Positions 1-11,693 are shown, counted from the first letter of the stretch. The stretch: 64,000 nucleotides of DNA from Medicago truncatula (GCF_003473485.1 NC_053046.1:3792001-3856000), one strand, 5' to 3'. Translations and numbers: made by a program. Notes: a model not told the origin generated them from the sequence alone.

Positions 1-28
1 CATTAATGACCATTTTAAATTGTCTTAG

Positions 29-112
29 GTGGAATTCGAACTCTGTCCCTTGACATTACAAAGTCAAGCTACCATTGAGCTGACACCTCTTGGACCACGA
101 ACATATTTCTAT
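29..112 (-). mobile_element. tRNA-derived SINE-like head (partial)
   Basis: On the minus strand this stretch reads like the two internal RNA polymerase III promoter boxes of a tRNA-derived SINE. An A-box-like TCAGCTCAATGGTAG lies near 82-96, and a B-box-like GTTCGAATTC lies near 34-43. No tRNA cloverleaf can be drawn, so this is not a tRNA gene. Element limits and target duplications are not visible because the window edge is close. Confidence 0.4.
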
Positions 113-222
113 GAAAATTCAATCAAGAACACAGGGCATAATATCATCCAGGAGACTTCAGTTTTTATCCATCATTGCTTACATCAACACTCAAGTTCCA
201 ATATCTATAAACCATTGCAACA

Positions 223-684
223 AGGTATGCATTTTTAGCAATACATACACACACACACACACAACAACAACAACAACAATCAGGCTTTATCCCACTAAGT
301 GGGGTCGGCTACATGATTAAAACGATGCCGCAATGTTCTATAATATCCATATCCAGTTCATTAATCCCTAGACTTTTCTTAATAGTTTATCTTATAGTTT
401 TTCTAGGTCTTCTTCTGCCTCTAGTGATTTGACTACTATCCATTTAATCTACAACTCATTAATCGCTAGTCCTTTCTTAGTAGTTTCTCTTATAGTTTTT
501 CTAGGTCTTCTTTTGTTGCTAACTTATCCGCTATCAACTACAAGTTAGCTTATCTGCTATCCGCTATAAGCTCATTCACTATCAACTAGATTATCAGTTA
601 TCAGTTATTTTTAACAGACAAAACTTAAAACAATTCCAACAAAAAGGTATGCATTTTTAGCAATACACACACACACACACACAC
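223..684. repeat. Duplicated flank with CA microsatellites
   Basis: A block reading AAGGTATGCATTTTTAGCAA followed by a CA dinucleotide run occurs at about 223-262 and again at about 645-684. The 380 bases between the copies hold a LINE 3' end and a second palindromic repeat. The two copies are nearly identical, so this is a local duplication or a very long target-site-like duplication. Confidence 0.6.
263..520 (-). mobile_element. RTE-type LINE 3' end, duplicated
   Basis: On the minus strand the sequence ends in a (TTG)n tail (263-279 on plus is CAA repeats). It is preceded by TAGCCGACCCCACTTAGTGG, a motif common to plant RTE LINE tails and the Au-type SINEs that share them. A translated piece, GRRRPRKTIR, matches the conserved end of the RTE reverse-transcriptase polyprotein. 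The segment 360-418 is repeated with changes at 460-515, so two copies of the coding tail lie side by side. The family assignment rests on recognised motifs, not on a search. Confidence 0.55.
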
Positions 685-830
685 TTAAAAACAGTAAAGT
701 TATCAGCTGGTTCAACAACTAATTTTACCAAACACTACCATTTCAATACTCTAGCTTGTCCGCTATCAACTACAAGCTAGCTTGTCAGCTATTAGCCTAA
801 ACTCATCCACTAAATAGTACACACACGTTT
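525..830. repeat. Palindromic legume repeat fragments
   Basis: Short related motifs such as CTATCAACTACAAG and GCTAGCTTGTC recur at 530-620 and 750-810, interrupted by the second CA-repeat block. They look like pieces of a MITE-type repeat. I cannot name the family. There is no coding potential. Confidence 0.35.
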
Positions 831-881
831 CAAAAATTAAAAACAATAAAGTTATAAGATGAACAAAGAGAAATATCATAC

Positions 882-1312
882 CCTCTAAAGAGACCATCAC
901 CATCTAAATACTGCGGCATGGACAAATTAGCCAAAATCGTCCCGGAAGACTGAAAATTAGCCACCATCTTCTCATGTTCCCTTCTTCTCTTCAACCTCTC
1001 CAACTCGGCTTTAATCTCTTCAGCTCTATCCAACCTGGAACCAAGTTCCAAACCAGATTTCAACCCTTCCATACCATAAATATCATAAACCTGTCTCTTA
1101 TTCGGATCTGAAAGAATCTCATAAGCTTCACAAACTCGTTGAAAATTCTCAGTAGCAGCATCTTTCATGAGAGGATTTTGGTACTTGTCTGGATGATAAG
1201 CTTGTGCCCATTGACGATAAGCTTTGCGGATTTCTTCGTCGGAGGATTCGGGTGAGAGGTTGAGGATTGCGTAGAGTTCACGATTGTCTTGTTCTGAGTT
1301 TTGTTCCATCAT
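882..1312 (-). CDS. OWL1: J-domain co-chaperone, OWL1/DNAJC11-like, first exon
   Basis: This is the first coding exon of a DnaJ-type protein. The start is ATG at 1312 (two adjacent Met codons; 1309 is equally possible), and the exon runs to a GT donor at 881. The J domain spans about residues 10-75 and carries the HPD signature (YHPDK) that stimulates Hsp70 ATPase. It is followed by a basic charged helix ([13 protein letters not shown]). The sequence agrees with Arabidopsis OWL1 (At2g35720), a J-domain protein needed for very-low-fluence phytochrome responses, and with the animal DNAJC11 class. An open frame continues upstream to 1450 but lacks family resemblance, so I excluded it. The remaining exons lie left of position 1, and the first intron holds the repeats at 1-880. 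Gene assignment is firm; the photomorphogenic role is by homology. Confidence 0.85.
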
Positions 1313-1780
1313 TGGGATGCGATTGAGAGAGTAATGGAGAATTTGGGAGAGGGTTATTAGGGTTTTGCAGAGAAATTGTGAATTGCGAGGGTTTAAGGGT
1401 GAAGGGAACTTTTTGCTTACGTCACTAATGTTCCGAGACAAAACATTCAAGGTACAGTAGTCCGCTCTCTTCCTTGGAGAGTCGGAAAATGTTGTGAGTA
1501 GAAAATAAATAATAATAAATAAGTAAATAAAATAAAAACGGTTTGGTATCGAATACCTATCTCTTCAAATACTATGAATCAAAAAAAAAAAAATACTCTT
1601 CGAAAATATTTGCGAATATGTATCCACAAAAGTATTAAAATTAATTTTAAAATTTTTAAAAAATAAAAAAATTTAGTGAACATATGTAGAATGTTTCACA
1701 TATATACGCAAATATTTAGAAGATATTTCACAAATATATATCTTAAAAAAGATGAAGTGTGGAAAAAGGTGAGACCATAT
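1313..1780 (-). promoter_or_regulatory. Upstream region of the OWL1-like gene
   Basis: This is presumed 5' leader and promoter of the J-domain gene. A telo-box-like AAACCCTAA (minus strand, near 1350-1360) lies just upstream of the start. No convincing TATA element is seen. The outer part is AT-rich filler. Confidence 0.35.
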
Positions 1781-2060
1781 TAAAATTTAATGGTCACTAT
1801 AAGATAAAATATTTAGAATTTTGTTTTTAGTCCTATAAAATAAAATTACATTTTTTAGTCCTTCTGACATTTTCCTTAAGCATTTTAGGGACCAAAAATA
1901 TTGACAGAAATTTTTTACATGGACTAAAAATGATGATTGAAAATTTTTATAGGGACCAAAAATGCTGACGGAAAATTTATAAAGACTAAAAAGTGTGATT
2001 TTATTTTGCAGGGGCTAAAAACAAAATTCTGAATATTTACAGAGACTATTTGCTAAATTA
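1781..2060. mobile_element. MITE with TTTTTAGTCC inverted repeats
   Basis: The ends are imperfect inverted repeats: AGAATTTTGTTTTTAG on the left pairs with CTAAAAACAAAATTCT on the right. Internal TTTTTAGTCC and GGGACTAAAAA motifs repeat. The core resembles the element at 61632-61885, so the window holds two copies of this family. No transposase is present. MULE-type origin is inference. Confidence 0.6.
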
Positions 2061-2298
2061 ATCCAAATGAATATGATTTAATTTAAGATGTAGATAGGTA
2101 AAGTTGTCCCTTGATGAATCAAACTTAAAAGCTATATAATTTATGAATGAATGTAATGGAAAAAAAAAAAAAAAGAGACTCGGTCGGTTAAACAAAATTT
2201 GTTTTTTTTAACAATCAAACAAAATTTGTTTTGACTTAACTTACTTTAATGATGATTTTGTCATATATTAATAAAGAATAATAAATGCAGATTTTTTC

Positions 2299-2447
2299 TA
2301 AATATTTCTTTTTGGTCTTGCAGCCTTGTGGTTAGAGCTCGCAGAATTTGATTATGGAAAAATAGAGTGTTTGGGGTTCGAACTCTGACCCATGCATATA
2401 ATATACAATATCCTACCAAATGAATTAAGTTTACGGAATAAATATTT
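2299..2447 (+). mobile_element. tRNA-derived SINE
   Basis: The body starts with TTTTTGGTC. It has an A-box-like GCCTTGTGGTTAGAGCTC and a B-box GGTTCGAACTC about 45 bases later, and ends near TTTACGG. The 9-mer TAAATATTT flanks it at 2299-2307 and 2439-2447 as a likely target duplication. It belongs to the same family as the better-preserved copy at 46548-46685. Confidence 0.65.
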
Positions 2448-2927
2448 TATACGTATACAAGTTTGATTATAAATCTTTTTATTAACGTATCTTAGTCATT
2501 TCATACATAATAAATCTTTTATAAATCGTTTTTTAATTTCTTTTTCTTACCTGCAACAAAATTATAAGATGATTTTTCAAAGCAAAAATTTGCCAAGCAA
2601 CCTCTCAGGGAAAACATATTTGAAGTTAAAGTATTTTTTTATATCTCGTCAATAGACTTATCTTTATCAGTTGTATCGACTTTATTCAACATCTCGATTA
2701 TTACGTTTTCTATATCTAGTATAACCATTTTCATCAATTGTAGTGTTGTAAACTAAAAGCGTTTTGGGTAGTCTTTGGAACATTTATCATAATTCATGCA
2801 TGGTGATCTCTGATTAATTTATCCACAAGGTTCGTGCATCATCAATGACATGAGTGCCTCTAACAATTTCGAATATCACTTCATACAAAAAAGAAAGTTG
2901 TGTTTCTGACATCAAAAGTTTTCTAAA

Positions 2928-3686
2928 GACATAAGTAAAATATTAAAATGCCCTCAACGGTAGTTAACTACCATGGAGAATCCGACGGTAATTAACTATC
3001 GTTGAAGACCCAACGATAGTTAACTACCGCTAAAAAATTGTTATTTTATTTACAATTCAATAATACTTAGCAAAAGGCTCAGCATTTTTCCTTATCACTC
3101 AAATTGTAGATTACCACCGCCACCAATGATCCCTTAATCTCACCATAAATTTTCCCACGTTTTCTTTATTATATTTTTTTGATGTAGAATCCAAATTGAG
3201 TTTTTCAGTTTAAGATGTTATATTGTTTTCTACTCATAGAAGATCTTATAAAATCTTCAATATAATTTGAAAAAAAAAAATAGTAAGTGAAGCACCTAAG
3301 ATAACATATCACCGTCATAATCAAACCACATCCTTTTCTTTTTCTACTCAAACTTTTGACTCAACCATGAAAACCCATTTTCCTTCGGCGCAAACTCAAA
3401 CGTCACAACCTTGAACTATGATCCATGAATTCGTAGGGTGTTAGAAGAAGAAATGGCCGATAATAAACGTTAGTGATTTATGGAAATAAGAAATTGACTT
3501 ATTTATCAAATCATAATAGCTAGCCTGTTATGAATAAGGAACAACCGAAGAAATGAATTGTAAACAGAAAAACAATTTTTCAGCGGTAGTTAACTACCGT
3601 TGGGTTCAGCGGCGGCGGTTAACTGTCGGCGGTTTGCCCAACGGTAGTTAACTGCTGCTGGGACATTTACGTATTTTACTTATGTC
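2928..3686. mobile_element. Non-autonomous element with ~130-bp inverted repeats
   Basis: The left end beginning GACATAAGTAAAAT (2928) matches, over roughly 130 bases with scattered differences, the reverse complement of the right end closing at 3686. Both arms carry several copies of the palindrome GGTAGTTAACTACC and variants. The centre (about 3060-3560) is AT-rich with no ORF. The long inverted repeats suggest a MULE- or foldback-type element. I could not find a clear target duplication. Confidence 0.65.
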
Positions 3687-5519
3687 AATAGGAAGTATTC
3701 ATGGTAAAAAAACAAATTTTTACAAAAAAAATATGTGCATGTGAAAGGTATCTTTTCGCAGTTCAATTGTTTACATCTAAAAAACAAATAAATTATTCGT
3801 ACAACATCCAAAGACGACAATATAATAAAGAAATATAAATATGTAATTAACACGACTCTTGTCGGCATCAAATTTTCCAAAAAGTTCACCTTTTTCTCAA
3901 AGCATCCATCAATTGATCCAACTTCACTTCAAAGATTGCAGATAATATCATGTTCTTCGTTCGTCTTTAAACCATGGATTTTGATAAAATATTGTACTTA
4001 TCTCCAATTCGAATCACGCGTAATAGTGATGAAGAGATTGGGATAATCATATGAAAGATTATCAATATTTTATAATCAAAGTTGATAGTATTATTTTATA
4101 ATCAATATTTGTCACACCCTGTATTTCTAACATATGAAAGATTTGAATCTCTAACATTGTGTAGCAATCCACAAAGAAATGTTGGAATAGTCTTCTGAAG
4201 TGTACAATGTTACCATACTTAACATGTTTATTGTCTTGAATCCTGTACAAAATGAATACCATCAAAGCAACCTTTTTCCTTTTACGTTCAATATTCTCGT
4301 GGTCTTCTAATCTAATTTTTATATCTACATGGTATCCATCTCCACCAAAAGAAAACAACAATGGATATTGAACTGACATAGATGAAACATATGTCTCATA
4401 AATTCGTTCGAACTCCCCACAAAAATCTAAACAATAAGCTCTCGACTATTAGTGTTACAACTTCATCACACGTAATAAAATTATGTGTTCTAGAAACCTT
4501 CAAACGGTTTGCTAAATAGTTTGATATAAAATTGCTGAATAAAATTATGTGTTCAACGTGATCCTTAACGTCATCGCCACGTGGGTAAAACCATGTCAAC
4601 TCAATGATGAAGTGGGGCCAAGGACCTTTTTCAAACAATTTTTTTTTTTTGCAGGGATGTATTTGAAAGTTTTTTTTTTACAGGGACGAAAATCAAAATT
4701 TGATCAAATTACTAGGACGATTATCATATTTAAGCCTAAAATTAATCATTTTGAATAATAAGTTAAATACCAAAATAACTTTAAAAACTATTATACTTGA
4801 AATACTTCATTCTATCTATCTTTGGCCTTATTGTGTGTATATATACAGTTGTGTGAATTAATGGCGTAGAATTAGAATCCAACATCAGACTACCCATGCG
4901 ATGAAAGTTTTGACCATTAAGAACGAACTATGATAGTCCATCTCCATCGTTTATTGTGTGTTCAATCATATTTTCCATCAATATGAACAAAAACATATTA
5001 TTGTAATCCCTAATATTATTGTATTAAAAATTGAACTATTTAATATTTTAATGAATAGTTTTTCAATTTAAAGACTTTAAAGTGTGTTTTAAAGAAACTC
5101 GTCAGCAAGACCTAATAGTATATTACAAAAGTATTTCCACTTCTATGTTTCTCCCTTATTACATTTTTTTTTATAGTTTACATTATCTTATTTTTGTAGT
5201 TTAATTCTTAACTAGGAAGAATCATGTATTATGGCACATGTTTCATAAGATATCATTGTTATATTAATTGTTATTAAAATATGAAATTAATAATATATTT
5301 GATTAATTAAAAAAATATAATATTATATTTAACTGATATAGCCAAAATTAAATAACATAAGTAGTAAACAATTTGTTTTTCATAGAACGACTTAGTACTT
5401 TCAATGGAATTGAATGAAATGGTTATAATCATCATAATTTAGTTTTTGATACGTACATCAAATTGACAGGATTAACTTTTGCAAATGAGTGACATTTGTA
5501 AGTCATAAATCGGTGAAAG
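3687..5519. other. Intergenic, no gene seen
   Basis: The open frames here are short and have no recognisable domain. A decayed MITE fragment with TTTGCAGGGA and TTTACAGGGACGAAAATC lies at about 4600-4736 and resembles the elements at 61.9-62.9 kb. The rest is AT-rich sequence. Confidence 0.5.
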
Positions 5520-6471
5520 ATTAACCTTTACATGATTAACTTTTGCAATTGTAGTTTCAATATATTCCAAAAACTCATAAAACTTTTTTTAGCAAAAAAC
5601 ACTTATTGCATACAATTTTGAATCGGTTACGATTATTAACATATGTCTGCTCAGTATCAGAATTCACAATAGCCTCCCAAGAAACAATAACCGTCTTCAC
5701 CACTTTCACTTGATTTGATCTTTTTCCCATCTTTGCCTTTGAGATTTTTAACTTTGCAATCTGTCTTACATTTTGCTCTAACATTTTTTCTGATGTGAAA
5801 TTCACACAACAGAGTAGTAGCCTCGGGGAAAACAATATTAACATCATTCATCAAAGCATTGTTCCAATAAGTGACCATGACTTTGGGTGAAATATCTTTG
5901 GATTTCAACAAATCATGGCACCTCTCTATAGCCCAACTGACCTTATCCTCTTTCTCAAACATCATATAAGCAAATGCAATAGAGAACATCAACTCGGTAG
6001 AAGTTACGCCAACAAACTCAAGAAACGAAAGACGGTATTTGTTGGTCTTATAAGTCAAATCCAACACAAGCACATGAGAGAATGTGTTAAACAACTTGAT
6101 GGATTCAGGATGCGCCCAGAAAATATCTTTGTTATCATCGGAATCTGCATGCTTCCTATAATGATACACATACTCCCTCCGTCTTTAAATATAAGCAAAA
6201 TTGACTTTTTAGGTTCATTCATTTAATGATGTATGTGTAGATTTTGCTTATATTTAAAAACGGAGGGAGTACTTATTATCAACCAAGGATTTTATGAGAT
6301 GTTGTATTTATGATCTTGGACCCCTTATAGATTGCATATACATGTAACATGCATTATAAATATGCTTGATAATACTTGTAGTTCGACGATTCATATTCCT
6401 TAAATTGATAAGAATATGTCTTGGAGGAACCAAACAGTCTGTCAAGGCACGAAGGTGACTACTGTCATTTG
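5520..6471 (-). pseudogene. MULE/FAR1-type transposase, C-terminal part
   Basis: On the minus strand the translation follows the MULE transposase order. First comes the block LVPPRHILINLRNMNRR at about 6430, then YNACYMYMQSIRGPRS. After the Stowaway insertion come YHYRKHADSDDNKDIFWAHP and VLDLTYKTNKYRLSFLEFVG, the first catalytic-Asp block. CEFHIRKNVRAKCKTD follows, then a frame change near 5760, then VIVSWEAIVNSDTEQ. Frame breaks and the 101-bp insertion at 6171-6271 make it non-functional. The upstream half of the same gene is at 30948-31537. The two halves were separated by the outer hAT element, whose 8-bp target duplication sits exactly at the break. It could be a decayed autonomous MULE or a decayed FAR1-related gene. 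Confidence 0.8.
6171..6271. mobile_element. Stowaway-like MITE
   Basis: This 101-bp hairpin has terminal repeats TACTCCCTCCGT and ACGGAGGGAGTA and a TA target duplication, the signature of Stowaway elements mobilised by mariner transposases. It interrupts the MULE transposase reading frame, which continues on both sides. Confidence 0.9.
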
Positions 6472-6489
6472 CAGTGGCGGAACCAGACA

Positions 6490-6753
6490 AAAATATTTGG
6501 GATGGCCGCCATCAAAATAAACTAGAATATATAAATCGTTTTGCATATAACATATTCCAGGCTCACGTTCTAAATAATTCTTAATGTGTTTCGGTATAAC
6601 TCTATTTTTCTTTGAAAGATAAGGCTCATTTTCTTCAATTCTTGAATTCTCACAAACTTGTTCAGGTTCAGAAGAAGAAATTATAACGTCTTCATCATTT
6701 TCAATATCATTGGCCTTCCTCTTGTAAAATGAATAGATTTTTTGATTCTTCAT
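6490..6753 (-). pseudogene. TTF/zf-MYM-type hAT transposase N-terminal fragment
   Basis: From ATG at 6753 the minus strand reads MKNQKIYSFYKRKANDIEND, the typical start of plant TTF-type zinc finger (zinc finger MYM-type 1-like) hAT proteins. It then gives an acidic stretch and IKNYLEREPGICYMQND, matching the ERDPG block before the zinc finger. The frame then runs into the terminal repeat at 6472 and ends. The zinc finger, catalytic core and dimerisation region are missing, consistent with internal deletion. Confidence 0.65.
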
Positions 6754-8247
6754 CTTGATTCTTCTGTTGCAAAGAAACAAATTTATCATTACAAAATGAT
6801 GTAAGAAGTCAAACATGAACCAAAACTACCCCAAATGAACATATGAAGCATAGAGTAAGAAGTCAAACAAACAACATTATAAGCTGCATAAGTCAATATT
6901 GAAATAAAGAATCCTCTTGGCCCATAAGCATAAAAAAATTTCTATAACATATCAAAACCATTTCTATAATTCTCATAAATAAGATTAGCCAAAATACTCT
7001 TTCCACCACTACCATTATAACTACCTTGAACCATCAGTCTTTGACTCATAACATCAATTGGGGTCTACACTAATTGTGCATGTATAGCAGAAGACCAGAA
7101 GTAACACTAACTGCAGCACTAGCTATAGCAGCAGCAGTGTTATCCGAGAAACCCAATTCAACAAACGCAAAACTAAAAAATAAATAAATAACTGGACACT
7201 GACATTTTCCTTAATTATGTTAAGATATGAATTTTAAAAATAGTACCTGCAATTTCACAAAGTAGGATCTTAGCTAGATGTTAGCACATGGTCCCGTTAT
7301 TCGAATTCAGTCACTCCTAACCCCACGCTCTCAATTGCCCTGCAAAACCATTACTCTATATTCAATATCTACAATGGAAAACATACATAAAAACCTTGAT
7401 TTACCTGAGCAGTAGTATTATTAACAAAAATAAAAAATCCCCTTTTGTTTTGATTAGGGTTGTTATACCCTGTTTTTGGACCTAAAAATATTGGGCCCAA
7501 TTTCATTTCAAACTTTGTCAATTATCAAATTTCAACTGCACAGTTCAATTTGTCTCTGTCTCGCAGTATTTTCAATCACAATTTTACCTATGTTTTTCTT
7601 GCATAAAACCTTTCAAAATGTCTTTACTTGTCTTGTAAGTCATTCAAAAGTGTCTCTGAATCATTGCATTGCTTTTTCTACAGTTTATTTCAAAATTTGC
7701 AAAAAGTCATACAGAAGGGTATTTTGGACATCTCCTGCAGTGGGACCCATTTTCATCCTTGTGACTGTCTCTGAGTCTTTTCGAATTGTTTTTTACATTT
7801 CATCAGTAAACCTTGTTAAAATTCATTTCAAACTTGCGTCTGAGTCAGTGTTGAGTCAATTTCAATCTGTTTAGGTCGTTTTTAGCCCTAGGGGCATTTT
7901 GGTCATTTCACATAAAATTTTGGCATGGGGAGGTTACTTTGAAGTACCTCATTTAGGCCATTGGTTCGTTTTAGTCCGTTTTGTCAATTTTATTTTTTGT
8001 TTTTTGTTTCACTTTACGTTTGGTCAAATTATGTTTTTTATTCAAATTTTATTTTTAATTGCATTTTGGTCCCTCAATTGAGGTCCCAAAATTGCATTTT
8101 TGTCCAAACTGTTTTTTGTTTATTTCATTTCAAGTTTTTTTAATTTTGCAGTCCAGTCCTTGTCATTTTCACAATTTGCAGATTGGTCCTTAAATAAAAA
8201 TAGCAAGCAGCGCCCAAGTAAGCAAGTCCAGGATACGTGTCAGTTCT

Positions 8248-8282
8248 CCATTGGCCAAACAGTACACTTGTCAGCTATAAAA
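8248..8282 (+). promoter_or_regulatory. LTR promoter: CCAAT-like box and TATA box
   Basis: An inverted CCAAT (ATTGG within CCATTGG, 8248-8254) precedes TATAAAA at 8276-8282, followed by a CT-rich leader (8350-8362). This is a plausible start of the element's genomic RNA. The same site exists in the 3' LTR at 23631-23637, where it would direct transcription towards the neighbouring host DNA. Confidence 0.55.
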
Positions 8283-9303
8283 GCAACACAGTGTCAATGA
8301 ATTTCACACGTTTTTCGATTCATCAAGTGCCAACTCATAAACACAGAGTCACACTCTCTCTCTTGTCAGTTACAAATCAAAACAGAAAAAGCTTCAACAT
8401 TCATCAATGGCGTAAACCTAACCTTTTCCAGAAACAGAAACTACACAAATTCAAGCTATTTTTCATGGATTCTCAGTGAGTCTTTGAAGAATCATCATCA
8501 TTGAATCAGTATCTTCGCAATTCAAGGTGCGAATTCGCCAAAGGCAAACTCCAGCACCGATCACGAAGATACAGTGAGGAAGACGAAGAAGAAGGAAAGA
8601 TAATGAAGGTTTAAACCGGCGAAGAAGACGATAAAGCAAGAAACCAGCAGGAACACCGGTTTATTTCCGGATTCAAAGCCAAATCACATAGCATCAGGGA
8701 TTGAAGTTTTCCAAAGCATTTCTCCATTGAAGGTTTCAACCAAAACCTTAGGTAAAACTCAGAATCTCTTCTCAAGATAATATCACTGTTAAACCTAAAA
8801 AACACGCAAGCAAAACAGATCCAAAGGTTCCAGAATTCAAAGAAAAACTATAACCGTAAACATCAAAGTCTAGATCCGTAAGGATCAACGTTTTGAAGGC
8901 GAGAATAAGCATCAAAAAGTAATCAAACGACGAAACGATGTAGATCTTTAAAGATCTAAACGATCTCATTCAAAAATCAAAAAAAATCATTTCAAAACCG
9001 TAAAAGTTTTTTTAAGATCTATGTCGTTTCAAGCCGTAATTGAAAAAACGAATGCTGGATTCGTGTTTAGGGTTAAAGGACGAATCAAAATATGCAAGAA
9101 TCTTTGAAATCTGGAATTTTAGGTCACCAGAAACTGCATGAACTCGCCGGAGAAGATGAAGTTTCCGGCGGACCTTCAAGGTCTCCGCCGTAGCTTCATC
9201 CTCGCCGGCGGCGAGGTTAGAGAGAAGTGAGAGATGAGAGAAGAGGGAGGAACTTAGAGAGAGAAAGGGAAGTAGAAAAATGAAAAAACCGGAGCTCTGT
9301 TGC

Positions 9304-9310
9304 TTTTATA
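9304..9310 (-). promoter_or_regulatory. Antisense TATA box inside the LTR
   Basis: On the minus strand TATAAAAGCAACAGAG (9310 downwards) nearly copies the plus-strand promoter TATAAAAGCAACACAG at 8276. The two face each other about 1 kb apart. A pyrimidine-rich leader (CTCTCTCTAAG, CTCTTCTCTCATCTCTC) follows on the minus strand. Function is inference. Confidence 0.35.
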
Positions 9311-10987
9311 AGCCAGCGAACCGGACCGGTCCAAGACCGGTCCAATCCCTTTTGTTCCTGGCCGTTTGATCTAGGGTTTTAGAATCCTGGATCAATCGTG
9401 CGTCCCCTGTGCATCCGGGTCTGTTGGTTATTGGGCTTGGGCTTTATCCATTGTTTTTTTACGTTTTTTGCTCCTTTTGTGCTATTCACACTGTTTTTTT
9501 TGCTACTTGCACCTGTTGCTTGCTCACCCTTTTTTATAAGAAAATCCTAAAAATCCTGGTTATTTCTTGGTATATTCTTGGCATTTCTATGGTGTTTCTT
9601 GCATAAAAAAAGATGTTAAAGTGGCATGAACTAATTCCATGTGCTTTTACACTTTTGGTATGTATTTTGCTATGTTTTGTTCTTGACATTTTGATATTAT
9701 GACATGGATAAAGGATGCCTAATATGGTGATGAATATGCCTCTGGAAATGTGTTTTTGTTTGCTGTTTTTGAATATGATTTTATGAATTTCTTGTTTTGC
9801 AAGCAACAAGTTTAGTCTTAAGGAATAAAGTGGCAAATTCCTCTATGAACTTGGTGTGATATTTTGCATGCACATGTCTCCATTAATTGCATGTCATGGT
9901 TTAAAACAAAATTTCTTTCAAAATTGCCATGATGTGATAGTTATGGGTCACTAGCATCTTTAGATATCATATCAAATGTCTTTTAGGTTTATTACCACTT
10001 TATTACTTTTTTTCTTTGCCATCTTTATGCATTTCCTTTTAATTACTTCCTACTATTGTGTGCTTTATGATTACTAACCATTTCATCTCATGTGCCATTC
10101 ATTTCATAGCATTCCACCACTCTCTCCACTTTCTTTAGCTTAGCATTTATTTTTGCAAGTTTTAATTCATTTGGTAATGTAATTTGTTATCATCGGTATG
10201 TAGCTTGGCAAAGGGGCCATAGAATGTATTTAGGCAATTTTTGTAATATGGACTATGGACACTATGACGCACCGACACGCACACACTCACCTTAGATGTA
10301 TGCATAGGATTGTATGTTTAGATAAGCGTATAGGTTTGAACACTTAGATAAAAATCCAACTTTTTTCCAAAAAGAACATGCAAATAACTTCACTTGAAAA
10401 CCTTTTTGAAAATAAAATGGAGTCAAAACTCCTTATTTTCCCCTTTATTTTCTTAAGTAAAATTTTCAATAAATCTTAATCCTCCATAGACTTCATTTTG
10501 AAAAAGACTAATTCCACCTCACTTTTTCCAAATCTTATGCCCTTGAGGCCTCTCATCTCTATTCTTCAAAATCTCTTTTCAAACTTAAAATCAACCAACA
10601 AAAACAAAAACCATTTTTTTGAGAATGAACTACGAACGGTTTTGATCCCTTAAAAGGGTACGTAGGCAATGAGTCAAAACTCATCCAAGCCGAAATAAAA
10701 TCAAATTCTACTTCTTCTCACCCCCATTCTTAACTAATCACACTTTCTTTTTTACAAATAAGCAATAAAATTAAAGCGTAGAAATAAACTTAGGAGAGCG
10801 GTTCTTATGGAATACCATAATCGCTCCGGGTGCCTAACACCTTCCCGTAGCGAAAACGACCCCCGAATCTAGAACTTTTTAAGGGTTTTTCTCCTTTTAC
10901 CCTTCCCAAGAAAAAAGAGAGATATCAACGGTCAAAAGGTTCAAGTCCAATTAATGGCTTGGCACCCAAAAACCATGATAACAGAAA

Positions 10988-11006
10988 TGGCGACTTCACT
11001 GGGGAC
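10988..11006 (+). other. Primer-binding site
   Basis: TGGCGACTTCACTGGGGAC starts four bases after the 5' LTR. TGGCGAC is complementary to a 3' end GTCGCCA, as in some plant tRNA-Arg species, and tRNA-Arg is the reported primer of Ogre elements. The exact tRNA cannot be confirmed from the window. Confidence 0.7.
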
Positions 11007-11693
11007 TCTTTTTAGCGGGTCGCGCCTAGTTTTCCTTAGTTTATATTTACGCTTTGTTTTATTGCTTACATATGTGAATACTTGTTTACTTTCATTTGAC
11101 GTGTGGGGTAAGAATATCAAAAGTCCTAACCCAGGCTGAGTGAACTTATGTTAGGGTAGAGATATAATCGACAATTCAATCCGGGGGTTGCCTCGTGTAT
11201 TGGATTATGCGATCAATCTCACATAGCTGAGGCATTTTGAAGGTGATATTGTCGGCGTGTGTTGTCATGCTTAGGCACTTCACTTTCAATTGTTCGACGA
11301 AGCTATGAACCGTAGTTACCAAACCCATCCTAGCCTTTTTAGGACGTAGTGCGGTGGCTAAATTGAGTGTTGTCTCAAACTTTAGTCGTCACGCGATACT
11401 ACACTCAAACTAGACCTTCTCACAAATAATCATGGAACGGGTGTCGTCCTGTACTACCATGATATATGTGAGAGAGGTTGCAGTTTGGGAACTGTGTTAG
11501 AACCTTGGTTACTATTATCTGAAGCCTTAGTTCACCGGACGCCGTGTCCATCCGTGGCCTTGTTACTTTGGATCTCAACCCACATTGTAACTAAACAACA
11601 CAATCATGCATACATGCATTCATGCATAAACATTTTTTCATGCATTCATCGAAGGGTTTAAACAAATGGAAATTTTTGTAAATAACCACAGGT

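Larger units (their letters stand above)
7461..10983 (+). repeat. 5' LTR of Ogre element
   Basis: It begins TGTTATACCC and ends ATAACA. It is the same length as the 3' LTR and nearly identical, with differences seen only near 9128, 9612 and 10445-10446. The short frames inside are identical in both LTRs and show no protein resemblance. The first part (to about 8280) should be U3 by the position of the TATA box. Confidence 0.95.

Noticed and set aside
1313-1450. N-terminal extension of the J-domain protein to 1450
   Set aside because: In frame but unlike the family, which begins just before the J domain. The stretch looks like untranslated leader.
4062-4638. Minus-strand frames of 80 and 105 residues
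   Set aside because: No recognisable domain, and the second overlaps a MITE fragment. Likely chance frames.
7476-9836. Short frames in both LTRs (60-132 residues), identical at 22831-25191
   Set aside because: They lie in the LTR, have no domain, overlap each other in several frames, and are identical simply because the LTRs are.
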